Virus record (IMG/VR): IMGVR_UViG_3300017963_000331
Span: 1 to 52,062 of that record
Strand: one strand, 5' to 3'
Origin: a virus
Length of the DNA: 52,062 nt
This document shows positions 31,177 to 41,400 of this stretch, one piece after another. The notes under the pieces are model-generated. The model had not been told where the DNA came from and did no database searches. It worked only from the letters and a program-made list of their open reading frames with translations. The position numbers and the translations under genes were made by a program. Positions within the stretch are counted from its first letter, which is position 1, and each line of letters begins with the position of its first letter.

Positions 31177-32256
31177 ATGGCGATCCCAGCAGAATTTACA
31201 GCAGAAATCGAGCAAGCCGCGACCGTAGCTGGTCAGACCGCAGCGTCCAACGCAAAGGACGAGGGCGGAGGAACAGGTGAAACCGCGTTTGTTCAAAACC
31301 CCGAAGAGGAGAAGAACGATGGCGGCAATCCTAACGTGGCTGGCGAAAGCGGCGGAAGTGATCCTGGCGCTGGCGAGGGCGGTCAAGCTGGTACGGAAGG
31401 CGAAGGAAACGTGGGAACTTCCGCCGAAGGATCAGTGGATGACGCCGGAGGAGGCGGGACTGACGGAGACGCAGGAAATGCCGGTGATGGGGGAACCTCC
31501 CACGCCAATCAAGGCGGAGTCTCAAGCGCGACCTTGGCCCGAGCGATCCGCGCGGGATTACGAATAGACGAAGCCCTCGCACTCGGCAGCGATGCGAAGG
31601 TGAACGAGATCGCAGACAGCATGGAAGCTGACCGCGTGGCGCAGCTCGAAGCCGAACAGGCGGAGGCTGACGCTGAAGCAGAGCAGGAGCGTATCAACGA
31701 GGAGCGGAAGAAGCTGAATGAGTCGTTCCCGACTCTCGACCCGGACGAAACCGACCCGAAGGTGATCGAAGCGTTCAACAAGATGCAGGAGCGGTTCGTC
31801 AAGCAGCAAGAGCAGCTCGACGCGTTCCAGCAGCAGCAGGTTCAGCAAAGTCAGGTAGCCGAAGCCGCTCAACAGCGAGAGCTTGCGAAGTGGTTCGGCG
31901 ACCAACTCGGTGACTTGAACAAGACGTTCAAGGAATCGCTTGGTAAGGACGTTTGGGAAGACGTCTCGCTTGACAGTGCGAAGGGTGACCTGATCGCATC
32001 GAAGATGGCGGCTCTCGTGGGCAGCTACACTTCGATGGGTCAGAAGGCGCCGTCCCGCGAGGAGATTTTCGCGGACGCGGCAAGGCTGGTGCTCAAGGAT
32101 GACTTCGTGCGAGCGGAAGAAGCACGGCTGGCGAAGCAGGTAGAGAAGCGTAAGGAAATGGAGATCAATCCTCCAGGTGGAAGCAAAGGCAAGACTGAAA
32201 AGTCGCCGGTTGACGCGACCGCAGACCTAATCAACAAGCGGTTCTTCAATCGGTAG
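31177..32256 (+). CDS. Scaffolding protein
   Basis: 359 residues from the ATG at 31177 (AAGAGAG upstream). Acidic, with a Gly/Asp-rich disordered stretch (about 25-120), a long coiled coil rich in Glu, Gln and Ala (150-260) and a basic C-terminus (KSPVDATADLINKRFFNR), the usual signature of a capsid scaffold that binds coat protein through its C-terminal helix. Lies directly before the major capsid gene. Confidence 0.82.
   Translation: MAIPAEFTAEIEQAATVAGQTAASNAKDEGGGTGETAFVQNPEEEKNDGGNPNVAGESGGSDPGAGEGGQAGTEGEGNVGTSAEGSVDDAGGGGTDGDAGNAGDGGTSHANQGGVSSATLARAIRAGLRIDEALALGSDAKVNEIADSMEADRVAQLEAEQAEADAEAEQERINEERKKLNESFPTLDPDETDPKVIEAFNKMQERFVKQQEQLDAFQQQQVQQSQVAEAAQQRELAKWFGDQLGDLNKTFKESLGKDVWEDVSLDSAKGDLIASKMAALVGSYTSMGQKAPSREEIFADAARLVLKDDFVRAEEARLAKQVEKRKEMEINPPGGSKGKTEKSPVDATADLINKRFFNR
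31319..31567 (+). CDS. Possible overprinted small protein inside the scaffold gene
   Basis: An 82-codon frame, +1 relative to the scaffold, with its own ATG and a strong ribosome site (AGGAG, 7-nt spacing). The product begins with an amphipathic or hydrophobic helix (AAILTWLAKAAEVILALARAV) and continues with a plausible, non-repetitive sequence, while the scaffold frame over the same bases is Gly/Asp low complexity. Could be a genuine overlapping gene or chance. Confidence 0.4.
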   Translation: MAAILTWLAKAAEVILALARAVKLVRKAKETWELPPKDQWMTPEEAGLTETQEMPVMGEPPTPIKAESQARPWPERSARDYE

Positions 32257-32273
32257 AAAAAAGGGTTTTATTC

Positions 32274-33320
32274 ATGGCTGGACTGCAATTCGCAGACATT
32301 GACGATGCCGTACTGTTGACGCAGGAAAACCTCATCAAGCGAGGCGCGTTCCTCGACATGCAGACGGATCTTCAAGACCACGTCGCCGTTCGGGAAATGT
32401 GGAAGGGTCGCCAGAAGAAGTTCGACGGGGGTCACCCGTGGGAGTTCCAGGCGCAGATCGACCACAACTACTCGGCACGCGCCGTGGCGATGTACGAGAC
32501 GGACGGAACCGCGATGAGCGACACGATGATCTCGGGCTCCGTCACGCCCCGGCACATCAACGCTCACTACATCTACGACCAACGCGAGCCCGCCTTCCAG
32601 CGTGGCGGTCACGCGGTCGTTGACCTCATCCAGACGCGTTACGTCGCGATGATGGTTTCTCTCTACGAGTACCTTGAAGCGGTGCTCTGGGGCAAGCCGA
32701 CTGACTCGACCGACACGCTCACCCCGTTCGGTATCGCCTATTGGGTCGTGAAGAACGCGACAGAAGGCTTCACCGGTGGGAATCCGACCGGGTTCTCCGA
32801 TGGTCGTGCCGGGATCGACTCGGCGACCTACACCCGCTTCAAAAACTGGAGCGCCTCCTACGCTGAGATCAGCAAGCCTGACCTCATCCGTAAGATGCGT
32901 CGCGCCGCTCGCAAGACGAAGTTCCGCTCCGTCGTGTCGCACGCGCAGCCCGATCTGGGTTCCATGAAGAACGGCATCTACACGAACGACGTGGTCCTCG
33001 GCATCATGGAAGAGTTGCTCGAAGACCAGAACATGAACCTCGGCAACGATCTGGCCAGCAAGGACGGTCGGACCATGTTCAAGTCCAGCCCGGTGATCTA
33101 CGCGCCGTACCTGGACAACGACACCGAGAACCCCGTGTACATGCTCGATTGGAAGTGGCTCGCCATCGGCGTCATGCCCGGTTGGGAGGAAAACCTCACG
33201 AAGCCCTACATGGTGCCCAACAAGCACTTGGTGCGGCGCGTGGACCTCGACGCGACCTTGCAGATGATCTGCACGAACCTGCGTCGGCAAGCGGTGTTGT
33301 ACAACCCCGCCTTATCTTGA
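32274..33320 (+). CDS. Major capsid protein
   Basis: A 348-residue protein following the scaffold, with ribosome site AAGGG. It shows no signal or catalytic motif. Pattern and length fit an HK97-fold coat protein of the podovirus (P22-like/N4-like) type: N-terminal helix (LTQENLIKRGAFLDMQ), central domain (FKNWSASYAEISKPDLIRKMRRAARKT), and a C-terminal WLAIGVMPGWEENLTK stretch. Assigned mainly by order and composition, with high confidence. Confidence 0.88.
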   Translation: MAGLQFADIDDAVLLTQENLIKRGAFLDMQTDLQDHVAVREMWKGRQKKFDGGHPWEFQAQIDHNYSARAVAMYETDGTAMSDTMISGSVTPRHINAHYIYDQREPAFQRGGHAVVDLIQTRYVAMMVSLYEYLEAVLWGKPTDSTDTLTPFGIAYWVVKNATEGFTGGNPTGFSDGRAGIDSATYTRFKNWSASYAEISKPDLIRKMRRAARKTKFRSVVSHAQPDLGSMKNGIYTNDVVLGIMEELLEDQNMNLGNDLASKDGRTMFKSSPVIYAPYLDNDTENPVYMLDWKWLAIGVMPGWEENLTKPYMVPNKHLVRRVDLDATLQMICTNLRRQAVLYNPALS

Positions 33321-33327
33321 TCTTGGT

Positions 33328-33351
33328 CCCCGGTAGCATCGGCTACCGGGG
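33328..33351 (+). terminator. 10-bp hairpin after the capsid gene
   Basis: CCCCGGTAGC / GCTACCGGGG with a 4-nt loop. No T run follows, so it is more likely a partial terminator or 3'-end stabiliser that adjusts the level of downstream transcript relative to the capsid mRNA. Confidence 0.55.
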
Positions 33352-33402
33352 TGGGTGACTGCGAACTGAACTACAACAAGTCTCTAACATAGGGAAAACA
33401 TC

Positions 33403-34227
33403 ATGGGTGCCTCTCAAGCTCTCAATGCCCACATCGAAAAGGCTCCGGCCAATCCGCTTTTCGTGTGGTTCACCGGATCGACTGCGTTGCTCGAAGGTCA
33501 GGGCGTGTGCTATGACTTCGACAGCGGGACTGCAACCGCCTACGATGGCAAGCGACTCAACCGGGTCGAGCTGCCTTCGCAGACGAACAACCGATGGTTC
33601 GCTGGCGTCGCGCGGCGAGCTTACGCCGCTTCGAGCGGCGGGCAGTTCATCGAGATTTACGGCCCCGGCTCGACGTGCAACATCCTGTCGAAGGTCAGTA
33701 ACACGCTGGGTTCCGGTCGGACCACGTGCATCGCGGGCGGAACCTACGCTGGCTACTTCGAGCGAGCCGGTTTCGAGGGGAAGGGCTCCGCCATTCCGCT
33801 CCAGACCGTAGACCGTTCGAGCACTGCCGGTAAGTGCATGGCGCGTCTCGAAGAGGGCCCCGAGTCGGGTCTGATCGAAGTCGTGACTGCGGCTGCCGGT
33901 GCCAACGTCTTCATGGTTGGTGGCGTCACCTACATTGTGGGTGCCTCCGTCGCCGCTGACGCGACCTTCACCTTGGCCGATGGCACCTTGCCCGGTCAGA
34001 AGAAGATGTTCGTCGTCGTCGACACCGCTGTCACCACGAACGATGCCGTGATTACCGTCACGAGCGGGATTCTCGGTGGCATGTCGGGCGCTGCCGCCAA
34101 TGGAACCGACGCGCTGTCCACCATCACCCTCAATGCGCTCCAGGAGTATTGCTCGCTCGAATGGACTGCTGCGGGGACGGCTGGTGTCTGGGCGCCGATC
34201 TCAACGGCAGGCGCGACCCTCGCCTGA
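33403..34227 (+). CDS. Capsid decoration or head-associated structural protein
   Basis: A 274-residue, beta-rich, Gly/Ala/Thr/Ser-rich protein. The order (right after the coat protein, before the head-tail adaptor) and composition suggest a decoration protein resembling the DUF2190 type in its C-terminal half (AAGANVFMVGGVTYIVG, VVDTAVTTNDAVITVT). A short repeat-like Thr/Ala pattern is present. Strong stem-loops flank it, so it may be expressed at its own level. Confidence 0.65.
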   Translation: MGASQALNAHIEKAPANPLFVWFTGSTALLEGQGVCYDFDSGTATAYDGKRLNRVELPSQTNNRWFAGVARRAYAASSGGQFIEIYGPGSTCNILSKVSNTLGSGRTTCIAGGTYAGYFERAGFEGKGSAIPLQTVDRSSTAGKCMARLEEGPESGLIEVVTAAAGANVFMVGGVTYIVGASVAADATFTLADGTLPGQKKMFVVVDTAVTTNDAVITVTSGILGGMSGAAANGTDALSTITLNALQEYCSLEWTAAGTAGVWAPISTAGATLA

Positions 34228-34254
34228 TAGGGGAAGTTCGTTGCAACGGACAGT

Positions 34255-34293
34255 CGGGGGCGGGTTTCTCTTCCCCGCCCCCGGCTACTTTTT
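34255..34293 (+). terminator. Intrinsic terminator
   Basis: A perfect 10-bp GC stem (CGGGGGCGGG / CCCGCCCCCG), a 9-nt loop, then GCTACTTTTT. Lies between the decoration gene and the head-tail adaptor gene; the strongest plus-strand terminator inside the late block. Confidence 0.85.
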
Positions 34294-34311
34294 CATTCAA
34301 CGAGGTTTCTC

Positions 34312-35088
34312 ATGGCTGAATCTGGACTATCACTTGGGCTGCCTGACTTCAAGGCTGAAGTCGGTGAACTCATCGGGTACGGTCGCTCCGGCTGGTCCTC
34401 TGCGCAAGAGGCGGCGATTGACCGTGTCGTGAATTCAGGCATCCGTAGGGTGTACTACCCTCCAGCAGTGCATGAGTCTGTAGTCGGCTACGAGTGGACG
34501 TGGCTACGCCCGTACACGACGCTCTCGATGGTCAGCGGAACCGAGGACTACGACCTCCCCGACGACTTCGCGAGGTTCATTGGGCCGATCCATTACCCGG
34601 CAGCAGAGTACAAGGAAGCCGTGGTCATTATCCCCACTTCGCAGATCGAGGAGTATCGGTCTGGAGTGTCGACGACCGGCTACCCGCGTTACGCGTGCGA
34701 ACGCTGGAAGTCTTCGACAGGTAGCACTGGCCAGCGGAAGGAAGTCTGCTTCTGGCCGGAGCCCGACATTACGAAGACGATGAAGTACCAGTACGAGGCG
34801 TATCAAGGCGCGTTGAGCGCCACATACCCGTACCCTCTCGGCGGCATGAAGCTCTCCGAGTTGTACATGGAAAGCTGCCTTGCGATTGTCGAGAGCCGTC
34901 TCAACGACAGCCCCGGCATCCATAATCGCGACTACGCCGCACTCCTGATCGACGCTGTTGAGCGCGACAAAAAGAACGGGGCGCAGATTTACGGAGCGAT
35001 GGGGCAGAATACGACGGAGTCCGGTAAGTTCCGCAGGGGGCATACCGGTGGAACATATTCAATCACCTACAAGGGAGAAGACGTCTGA
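34312..35088 (+). CDS. Head-tail adaptor (tail tubular A/gp4-like)
   Basis: A 258-residue protein with GAGG before the ATG. Its pattern (AAIDRVVNSGIRRVYYP, EDYDLPDDFARFIGPI, LYMESCLAIVESRLND, and the C-terminal helical region) is that of podovirus connector proteins of the tail-tubular-A/P22 gp4 group, which sit under the portal and bind the nozzle. Together with the nozzle-like protein at 36129 and the lack of a tape measure, this identifies a short-tailed virion. Confidence 0.78.
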   Translation: MAESGLSLGLPDFKAEVGELIGYGRSGWSSAQEAAIDRVVNSGIRRVYYPPAVHESVVGYEWTWLRPYTTLSMVSGTEDYDLPDDFARFIGPIHYPAAEYKEAVVIIPTSQIEEYRSGVSTTGYPRYACERWKSSTGSTGQRKEVCFWPEPDITKTMKYQYEAYQGALSATYPYPLGGMKLSELYMESCLAIVESRLNDSPGIHNRDYAALLIDAVERDKKNGAQIYGAMGQNTTESGKFRRGHTGGTYSITYKGEDV

Positions 35089-35321
35089 TGGCGAAGAGTA
35101 AAGCCGAAATCGCCGCAGCGAAACGCAGAGCGGCTGCGACTCCCTCTGGCTTGTCCAGGCTGACGCGTGCATTGCAGGCGAACCGCAAGGACAAGGCGTC
35201 CGTAGCGCAGGGAAAGAAGAACCGCAAGGGAATCCAGACGCCATCCAAGGATGAGAAGAAGCGCGTCAGGCATCGCCTTGAACTGAAGTACCCCCGAACC
35301 TACAAGGGAGGCGGGCGATGA
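35088..35321 (+). CDS. Small very basic protein
   Basis: A 77-residue Lys/Arg/Ala-rich protein whose ATG overlaps the preceding stop (TGATG) and whose stop overlaps the next start. Probably disordered and nucleic-acid- or virion-binding. Function unknown. Confidence 0.65.
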   Translation: MAKSKAEIAAAKRRAAATPSGLSRLTRALQANRKDKASVAQGKKNRKGIQTPSKDEKKRVRHRLELKYPRTYKGGGR

Positions 35322-35614
35322 CCCAGCTAGCCGGAGGGAAAGCAACAGGAACCGCAGCGAGCGCCGAAATGCTCGCTGCTGACAACTACCGTGACAGCGT
35401 GACGATCATGCTGTACGACGACACGGCTCCAGTCGCCATTGGAATTGGCGAGGCAGCCGTTGCTGACGAGGGCGTCGTCCTGCGAGAGCTTGGCGACTCT
35501 GTCGAGATTCGCGGCTACGCCGCAATCAAGCAGATCAATATCATCGGCAACGGTGGTATCGTGACGTATCAGACCGGGCCGGTGACGGCTCGCCTGAACG
35601 GCTACCTCGCGTGA
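35318..35614 (+). CDS. Small virion protein
   Basis: A 98-residue protein with a 4-nt overlap upstream. Mostly beta (DSVTIMLYDDTAPVAIGIG, VVLRELGDSVEIRG, INIIGNGG). Composition resembles small head or tail decoration proteins. Function unknown. Confidence 0.65.
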   Translation: MTQLAGGKATGTAASAEMLAADNYRDSVTIMLYDDTAPVAIGIGEAAVADEGVVLRELGDSVEIRGYAAIKQINIIGNGGIVTYQTGPVTARLNGYLA

Positions 35615-35655
35615 TGTAGCCGGGACTGAAGTGAAACCTTTTTCGGAGAAGACTT

Positions 35656-36048
35656 ATGCTGGCGCGAGTAACTTCGTTGCTGCGGCGTAACACTGTTTAC
35701 GCAGATGCCAGAGTCCTTGCTCAAGGTGCCCCTGCTGCGGGTGGCGATGAGGCAACGACCCTGACAATCGCCAACCTGTTGGCGAAGCTCATCACGGTCA
35801 CGCCCACCGCAGCGCGGGCGTACACCCTTCCGACCGGAACCCTCACCGAGGCGGGCGTCAACCTGCGTGTCGGCGAGTCGTTCGACTGGTCGCTGATTAA
35901 CCTCGCCGCTGCGACGCACGCGGTCACTGTCACGGCTGGCACGGCTCACACCGTAGTCGGAACCATGGCGGTTGCCGCTGCATCGTCCGGCATGTTCCGA
36001 ACGCGGAAGACTGACGTGAACACGTTCGTCACCTACCGCATCGCCTGA
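35656..36048 (+). CDS. Small beta-rich structural protein
   Basis: A 130-residue protein with GGAG before the ATG. Ala/Thr/Val-rich beta structure (TVTPTAARAYTLPTGTLTE, VTVTAGTAHTVVGTMAVAAA) typical of phage decoration or head-fibre domains. Followed by a 13-bp hairpin. Confidence 0.65.
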   Translation: MLARVTSLLRRNTVYADARVLAQGAPAAGGDEATTLTIANLLAKLITVTPTAARAYTLPTGTLTEAGVNLRVGESFDWSLINLAAATHAVTVTAGTAHTVVGTMAVAAASSGMFRTRKTDVNTFVTYRIA

Positions 36049-36058
36049 TGGGACAAGG

Positions 36059-36089
36059 ATACCAGCGCCCGTACTGCGGGCGCTGGTAT
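36059..36089 (+). terminator. 13-bp hairpin
   Basis: ATACCAGCGCCCG / CGGGCGCTGGTAT with a 5-nt loop. The following bases (TCCTATCC) are not a clean T tract, so it may be a weak terminator or an RNA-stabilising element before the nozzle-like gene. Confidence 0.6.
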
Positions 36090-36128
36090 TCCTATCCACC
36101 TGAACATTCTCACTTAGGAATATGAGCT

Positions 36129-38459
36129 ATGGCGAACCATCGCAAGCTACACGTCGATTTCCCTCTTGGTGGCTTGGACCGCTCTGGTCCCTACCGTCAG
36201 CAGCCGCCCTTCACTACCACCGACATGCGAAACGTGCGAGCATACGGCACGGCGGAAGGTAGACGCCGTGGGGGTTCCCGCCCCGGTCTGGTTGAGTCCC
36301 ATAGAACCGATATCGGGGGCTCCGTCCGTATGCTCCACAATATGCAGCTCACGCTGTCTGATGGTTTCACGGCGTGGAGCGATAACTTTGATGGGTCGTC
36401 CATGGGGGATGCGTGGTCGCAGGCTAGCTGGTCGTCGAACCAGCCGTCGATCCTTCCAGGTGCGCTAGCCTCGATTGACAACAGTGTCGCCGACGCTGCG
36501 TCTGTGAGGGATCAGATCACGACCCTTGACACTTCCAACTCGTACGCAGTCGAAGCGTTCCTTGTGCCGTGGGATGGCGCGTGGCACGGGTCTTACTCGA
36601 TCTATCTTCGGCTCGACAACACGACGCCCGCCTTCGAGACGGACGGCGTTGAGGTGAAGCTCACCATGACTGGGTCGAGCGGCAACATTACCGCAGAACT
36701 CAATTCATACCTTGCCTCCGTGAAGACCGTCACTGACTCCGATACGATTGCGTTCACTGAAGCTAGCCCCGGCTGGCTCACGGTGGTCGTGAGCGGGACG
36801 ACTGTGACGGTGTACTTCCAGGGCACGCAGATTCTTACCGGCACGGTTGGAGCGCAGACCGGCACTCGCGTCGGGCTTGGGCTCGAATGCACTGTCGACG
36901 GTGGGCTTTGCCTCATGAACACATTCCGCGTCCAGTATTACTCGACGTCCACTTTGCCCGCTTCCCGTACTCTGCTTGTCGCATCGGCAGACGGGAACCT
37001 CTGGTACGAAGAGTTCTATGGCGTTATGACGCAACTGTCCACGAACCTGTCGCTACGGGATGACGTACGCCTCTCTTCAGCGCAGGGCGGGCAGTTGCTC
37101 TACATCTGTGACTACGGGCTTGCGAAGGACGGCACCGATGGTACGGTGAGTGGTACGACGTTTGACGACGTCGCAGGAACGGACTGGTCCGCGATAGGAG
37201 CCAACATTTATGATTACGTGGTCGTGCTTGACAACGTCACGGGGGATACGGCAGCAGGCGTCTATGCGATCTCCGCGATTGCTGCCGGTTCCATTACCTT
37301 GGCCAGCGCACCCGGCGATGGAACGTGCTCATACCGGGTCGAGCGGCAGATCAAAGTCTATGACCATGAAGCGGGTACGCTTTCATTGCTCACGGCAACG
37401 GCTGGGCAGATACCGACCGGAAACCACCTCATGGTGCGTTATCTGGATCGCCTATTTATCGGCGGTGGCGACCTCGCACCTAACGCATGGTTCGCTTCCA
37501 AGCAAGGGGATTATACCGATTGGGACTACACCGACGAAACATCGCAGCGGGCGATCTATGGGCCGACGAGCGAACAGGGCGTTCCTGGACCGCCTTTGAC
37601 GGCGTTCGCCGCGACGTCCGACGATTACCTCATCATTTCGTGCGCTACGCAGTGCCATCGCATGAGGGGCGATCCTGCGTATGGTGGTAGCATGGACGTC
37701 TTGAGTGAGACTATCGGAACCGTCGACTCTCACGCGTGGGCCCACGGACCATCGGGCGAGTATGTCTTCCTGTCTCGCGACGGACTGTACGCCATCGGTG
37801 CCGGTGGGAATACGTTCCCAATCCCTCTGTCGCGTGAGGTCTTGCCTCGCGAGTTCCGTAATCTCGATATCGAGATCATGGAAGCGACGATGGGGTACGA
37901 CATTCAGGGCAGGGGTATTCACGTATTCCTTACGCCGGAGGATAGCAATGATCGCATTCACTGGTGGTTCGACTGGGAAGGAAAGACCTTTTGGCCACTT
38001 ACACTCCAGAGCAGTCACGAACCTACTTCCGTTTGCGTTGTGCAATCAACATCTATTGAAGCTTCGGGAGTTATCCTGGGTAGCAAGGATGGCAAGCTAC
38101 GCATGTTCAACGACCTCGCAGCGAACGACTGCGGGACCGCGTTCTCCGCGTGGGTCTTGCTAGGCCCGATCGCGCTCAACAACGACGGAGAGCTTGGCAA
38201 CATTATCACGATTGACGCCGTCATGGGCTCCGAGAGTGGCAATGTGTCGTGGGCTCTGCTTGTTGCCGACACGTTCCAGGAAGTGGCGTCTGCAACCGCA
38301 GCGCAGACCGGCACGTTCGTTGCCGGGCTCAACTACACTGTTCGACCGTCCGTGCGTGGTCAAGCGTTCTCGCTGAAGCTCACGTCGGTCGCTCACAATC
38401 GGTTTATGTGTGAGAACATCCTCGTCGTGACACGGCGGGCGGGTAGAAGGAGAATCTAA
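36129..38459 (+). CDS. Tail nozzle-like protein (tail tubular B type) with inserted lectin-like domain
   Basis: A 776-residue protein. The N-terminus (DFPLGGLDRSGPYRQQPPF, then DMRNVRAYG) and the C-terminal beta-propeller-like repeats (DDYLIISCATQCHRMRGDP, GEYVFLSRDGLYAIG) are those of podovirus tail nozzle proteins. Residues about 88-275 look like an inserted concanavalin/LamG-type beta sandwich (WSDNFDGSSMGDAWSQASW, WHGSYSIYLRLDN, NTFRVQYYST) that could bind a sugar. It forms the end of the short tail tube. Ribosome site TAGGA. Confidence 0.75.
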   Translation: MANHRKLHVDFPLGGLDRSGPYRQQPPFTTTDMRNVRAYGTAEGRRRGGSRPGLVESHRTDIGGSVRMLHNMQLTLSDGFTAWSDNFDGSSMGDAWSQASWSSNQPSILPGALASIDNSVADAASVRDQITTLDTSNSYAVEAFLVPWDGAWHGSYSIYLRLDNTTPAFETDGVEVKLTMTGSSGNITAELNSYLASVKTVTDSDTIAFTEASPGWLTVVVSGTTVTVYFQGTQILTGTVGAQTGTRVGLGLECTVDGGLCLMNTFRVQYYSTSTLPASRTLLVASADGNLWYEEFYGVMTQLSTNLSLRDDVRLSSAQGGQLLYICDYGLAKDGTDGTVSGTTFDDVAGTDWSAIGANIYDYVVVLDNVTGDTAAGVYAISAIAAGSITLASAPGDGTCSYRVERQIKVYDHEAGTLSLLTATAGQIPTGNHLMVRYLDRLFIGGGDLAPNAWFASKQGDYTDWDYTDETSQRAIYGPTSEQGVPGPPLTAFAATSDDYLIISCATQCHRMRGDPAYGGSMDVLSETIGTVDSHAWAHGPSGEYVFLSRDGLYAIGAGGNTFPIPLSREVLPREFRNLDIEIMEATMGYDIQGRGIHVFLTPEDSNDRIHWWFDWEGKTFWPLTLQSSHEPTSVCVVQSTSIEASGVILGSKDGKLRMFNDLAANDCGTAFSAWVLLGPIALNNDGELGNIITIDAVMGSESGNVSWALLVADTFQEVASATAAQTGTFVAGLNYTVRPSVRGQAFSLKLTSVAHNRFMCENILVVTRRAGRRRI

Positions 38460-41400
38460 ATGGCTGACAGGAGAAAGCGGGTTCCTAATCCGCACTCGCC
38501 GGTCGAAATGCGCCGTGCGGTCGCCCACCTCAACGATGACGTCGAGACTGTCGAGGGTGACCTTGCTGCGTTCATCATCCTCGTAGCTGCGACATACGTT
38601 CCATACACCGGCGCCCATAGCGACGTCGACCTCGGCTCGCAGAACTTCACGACGACCGGCGACATGTTCGCGAACGAGCTGACGCTGACCGACGACGCGA
38701 ACTGCGTCAACGTACTGGCCAGCGGCACGGTCTACGCCAACCAGATCGCCATCAACACTCCGACGCCGTTCGCGACTGCGAAGGCTCATATCGTCGGTGC
38801 AAACGGGGTAGTGACCGACTCTGATGCGCACTCGGACGATCCGATTGTGCTTGAGAACAACGACGACTGCAATATCAACTCGATCTCGAATCCAGCGAAG
38901 TGGGGTACGTTCCTGTTTAGCGATGACGTTCGTGGCGTTGCTGCGTTCGGATGGAATCACAACACGAACATGTTCTCACTGTTCTGTAGCGATGGATCGA
39001 CTACGGCGAACCAGACTAACCAGACCATCTTTAACGTGCATAGCACTGGCGTCGGCATCGGCGGTCCAGGAAATGGTGCGCAGACGAAGTCGTCTACGGA
39101 AGTCCTGCGGCTGTACGGAACGACGTACGACACGCACTGGTACTACGGTTCAGACGAGGACGTTTACATTCGCCCTGGAAAAGCTACTGGTAACGTCTAC
39201 ATCTGCGACCAGGGCAACGACGTTTACATTGGAAACAGTAGCACTGTTTACGTTAGCGGCAGCGTCGAGGTCACTGGAGACGTGTCGTGCGTGAATATCA
39301 CGCAGACTGGGTACATCACTGGCACAGACTATATCCAGTTCGACACGACGTTCTCTGACGGTTCGGCTGAGGGACGACTCCAGTGGAACTCTGACGACGG
39401 AACGCTCGAAGTCGGTATGCCGGGCGGCAATGTGAACTTGCAGATCGGGCAGGAGATCATCTTTCGCGTCAGGAATACGACGGGTAGTACGATCAATAAC
39501 GGCGACATTGTTCGTGTGACCGGCGCTACCGGTAACATGCTACTTGTCGGCCTCGCAGACAACACGAGTGTGTACCCTGGCAACCAGCCGATGGCAATGG
39601 CTACCGAGGATATCGCGCACAATGCGAACGGATACGTGACGGTGTTCGGTGCGGTGCGTGACATGGACACGAGCGCGTGGGCCGAGGGAACGTACTTGTA
39701 TCTCGGCACTGCTGGCGGAATGACCTCGACGGTCCCGACTGCACCGGCTGCGAAAGCTCTCGTGGCTGTCGTCGCGAGGCAGCACGCCACCGAGGGTGCA
39801 GTTGTCTTCAGGTGGGCTACGCCGTTCGCGATGCACACGATTAGCGACGTCCACGCTCCGAACGGAGACGAGGACGAGGGTGAGATCCTCTACTGGAACG
39901 CAACGAACTCTCGATACGAGCTTGGTAATCACGACAGCATTACTGGTCGCGACTCGCTCACGGCTCACGAGCAGTACGGCGACCTCAATACCGGATGGAA
40001 CCCGACAGCGTTCTCAGACGTGACGATCTCTGTTGACGCTGGCACCAGGACGCTCACAGTCACGCCGACAGGGGCTTCCGCTGAGTATTGGATCGCTGGC
40101 ACGGAATACTCGATCACCTCGGCTGATAGCGTCGTGTGGGGCGACACGGATGGTATGTGGTTCATCTACTACGAGGGCGGAACACTGACCGCCTCGCAGA
40201 CGCCATGGGACTTCGGTGACGACAAGGCGTTCACCGTGTTGCTCTACTGGAACTCGACGGACGGGAATATCGTCGGGTGGGCGCCAGAGCTACACTCGTG
40301 GAGAATGAACGACAAGCTGCACGAGTACCTTCACGAGACGTTCGGCTGCCGGTGGTCGAGTGGTCTTGGCGTCGCGATCAATGGCGACTACCTAGACGTC
40401 GGCACTGGCGAATTGTACGACGAAGACATTGAGTGCAACATTACCGACGACCTAGGCTCTGGCTGGTTCGATCAGACCCTCACGAACTTGAGCGCACCGA
40501 TCTTGTGGCGTGAAGGCACGCCCGGCGTCTGGCGGATTCAGGCGGCATCGACTACGCCAGTCCTGTTGGCCAGCAACATCCCGCAGATCAACATCGACAC
40601 TGCCGGAACGTGGTCGCTAGATGACGTGACTGTCAACCGATACTTCGCTATGTGGGTTATCGCTTCGACTCGTAGCGACTACCCGGTGTTCCTCGTCCCC
40701 GGTCAGGAGGACGGCGCTTCGCTGTCGGATGCGAGGGATGGGAATCAACTCGCTGACATGGAGTTCGGCGACTTGCCGGTCGTAGAGACGAAGGTCATTG
40801 CACGTGTGATCTGTCAGCGCCAAGTAGGATCTCCGTACTACAACCTCGTCGAGGTCGCTGACTACCGCAACGTCGTTGATGAGCCAAGTGGAACGGCAGC
40901 GGTCATTGGCGACCATGGCAACCTGATCGGTCTTGGCGACGTCGCGGACCATCCGGGGTATTCGCTTATCGACGGAACGCGGGACTTCACTGGCGTGGTC
41001 GTTGGCGTTACGCCGACGCTCGACACGCACCTCGCGACCAAGGGCTATACGGATGACTATGCTGACGGTGTCATGACGACGCACTTGGCAACATACAATC
41101 ACGACAACTACGATACCGCGTACTCGTGGGGCGACCACGACGGGCTCTACGATCCAGTCGGCTCTGCGTCCGCTGCCGTCGCTACTCACGAGTCGACATG
41201 GGACCATGATCTCTTCGGGGTTGACGCAATCGCTGTCACGAATGGTGACACGGCGTCCATGTCAATCGGCATGGCTGCATATGTGAGCGGCGCTGACACG
41301 GTGAAGCGTGCCAAGGCTGACGCGTCTGGTACGGCTCGCGTAGCCGGTCTGATGGTCGCGACGACTGGGGCGGCTGGCTCTGGACATATCAAGACCGAAG

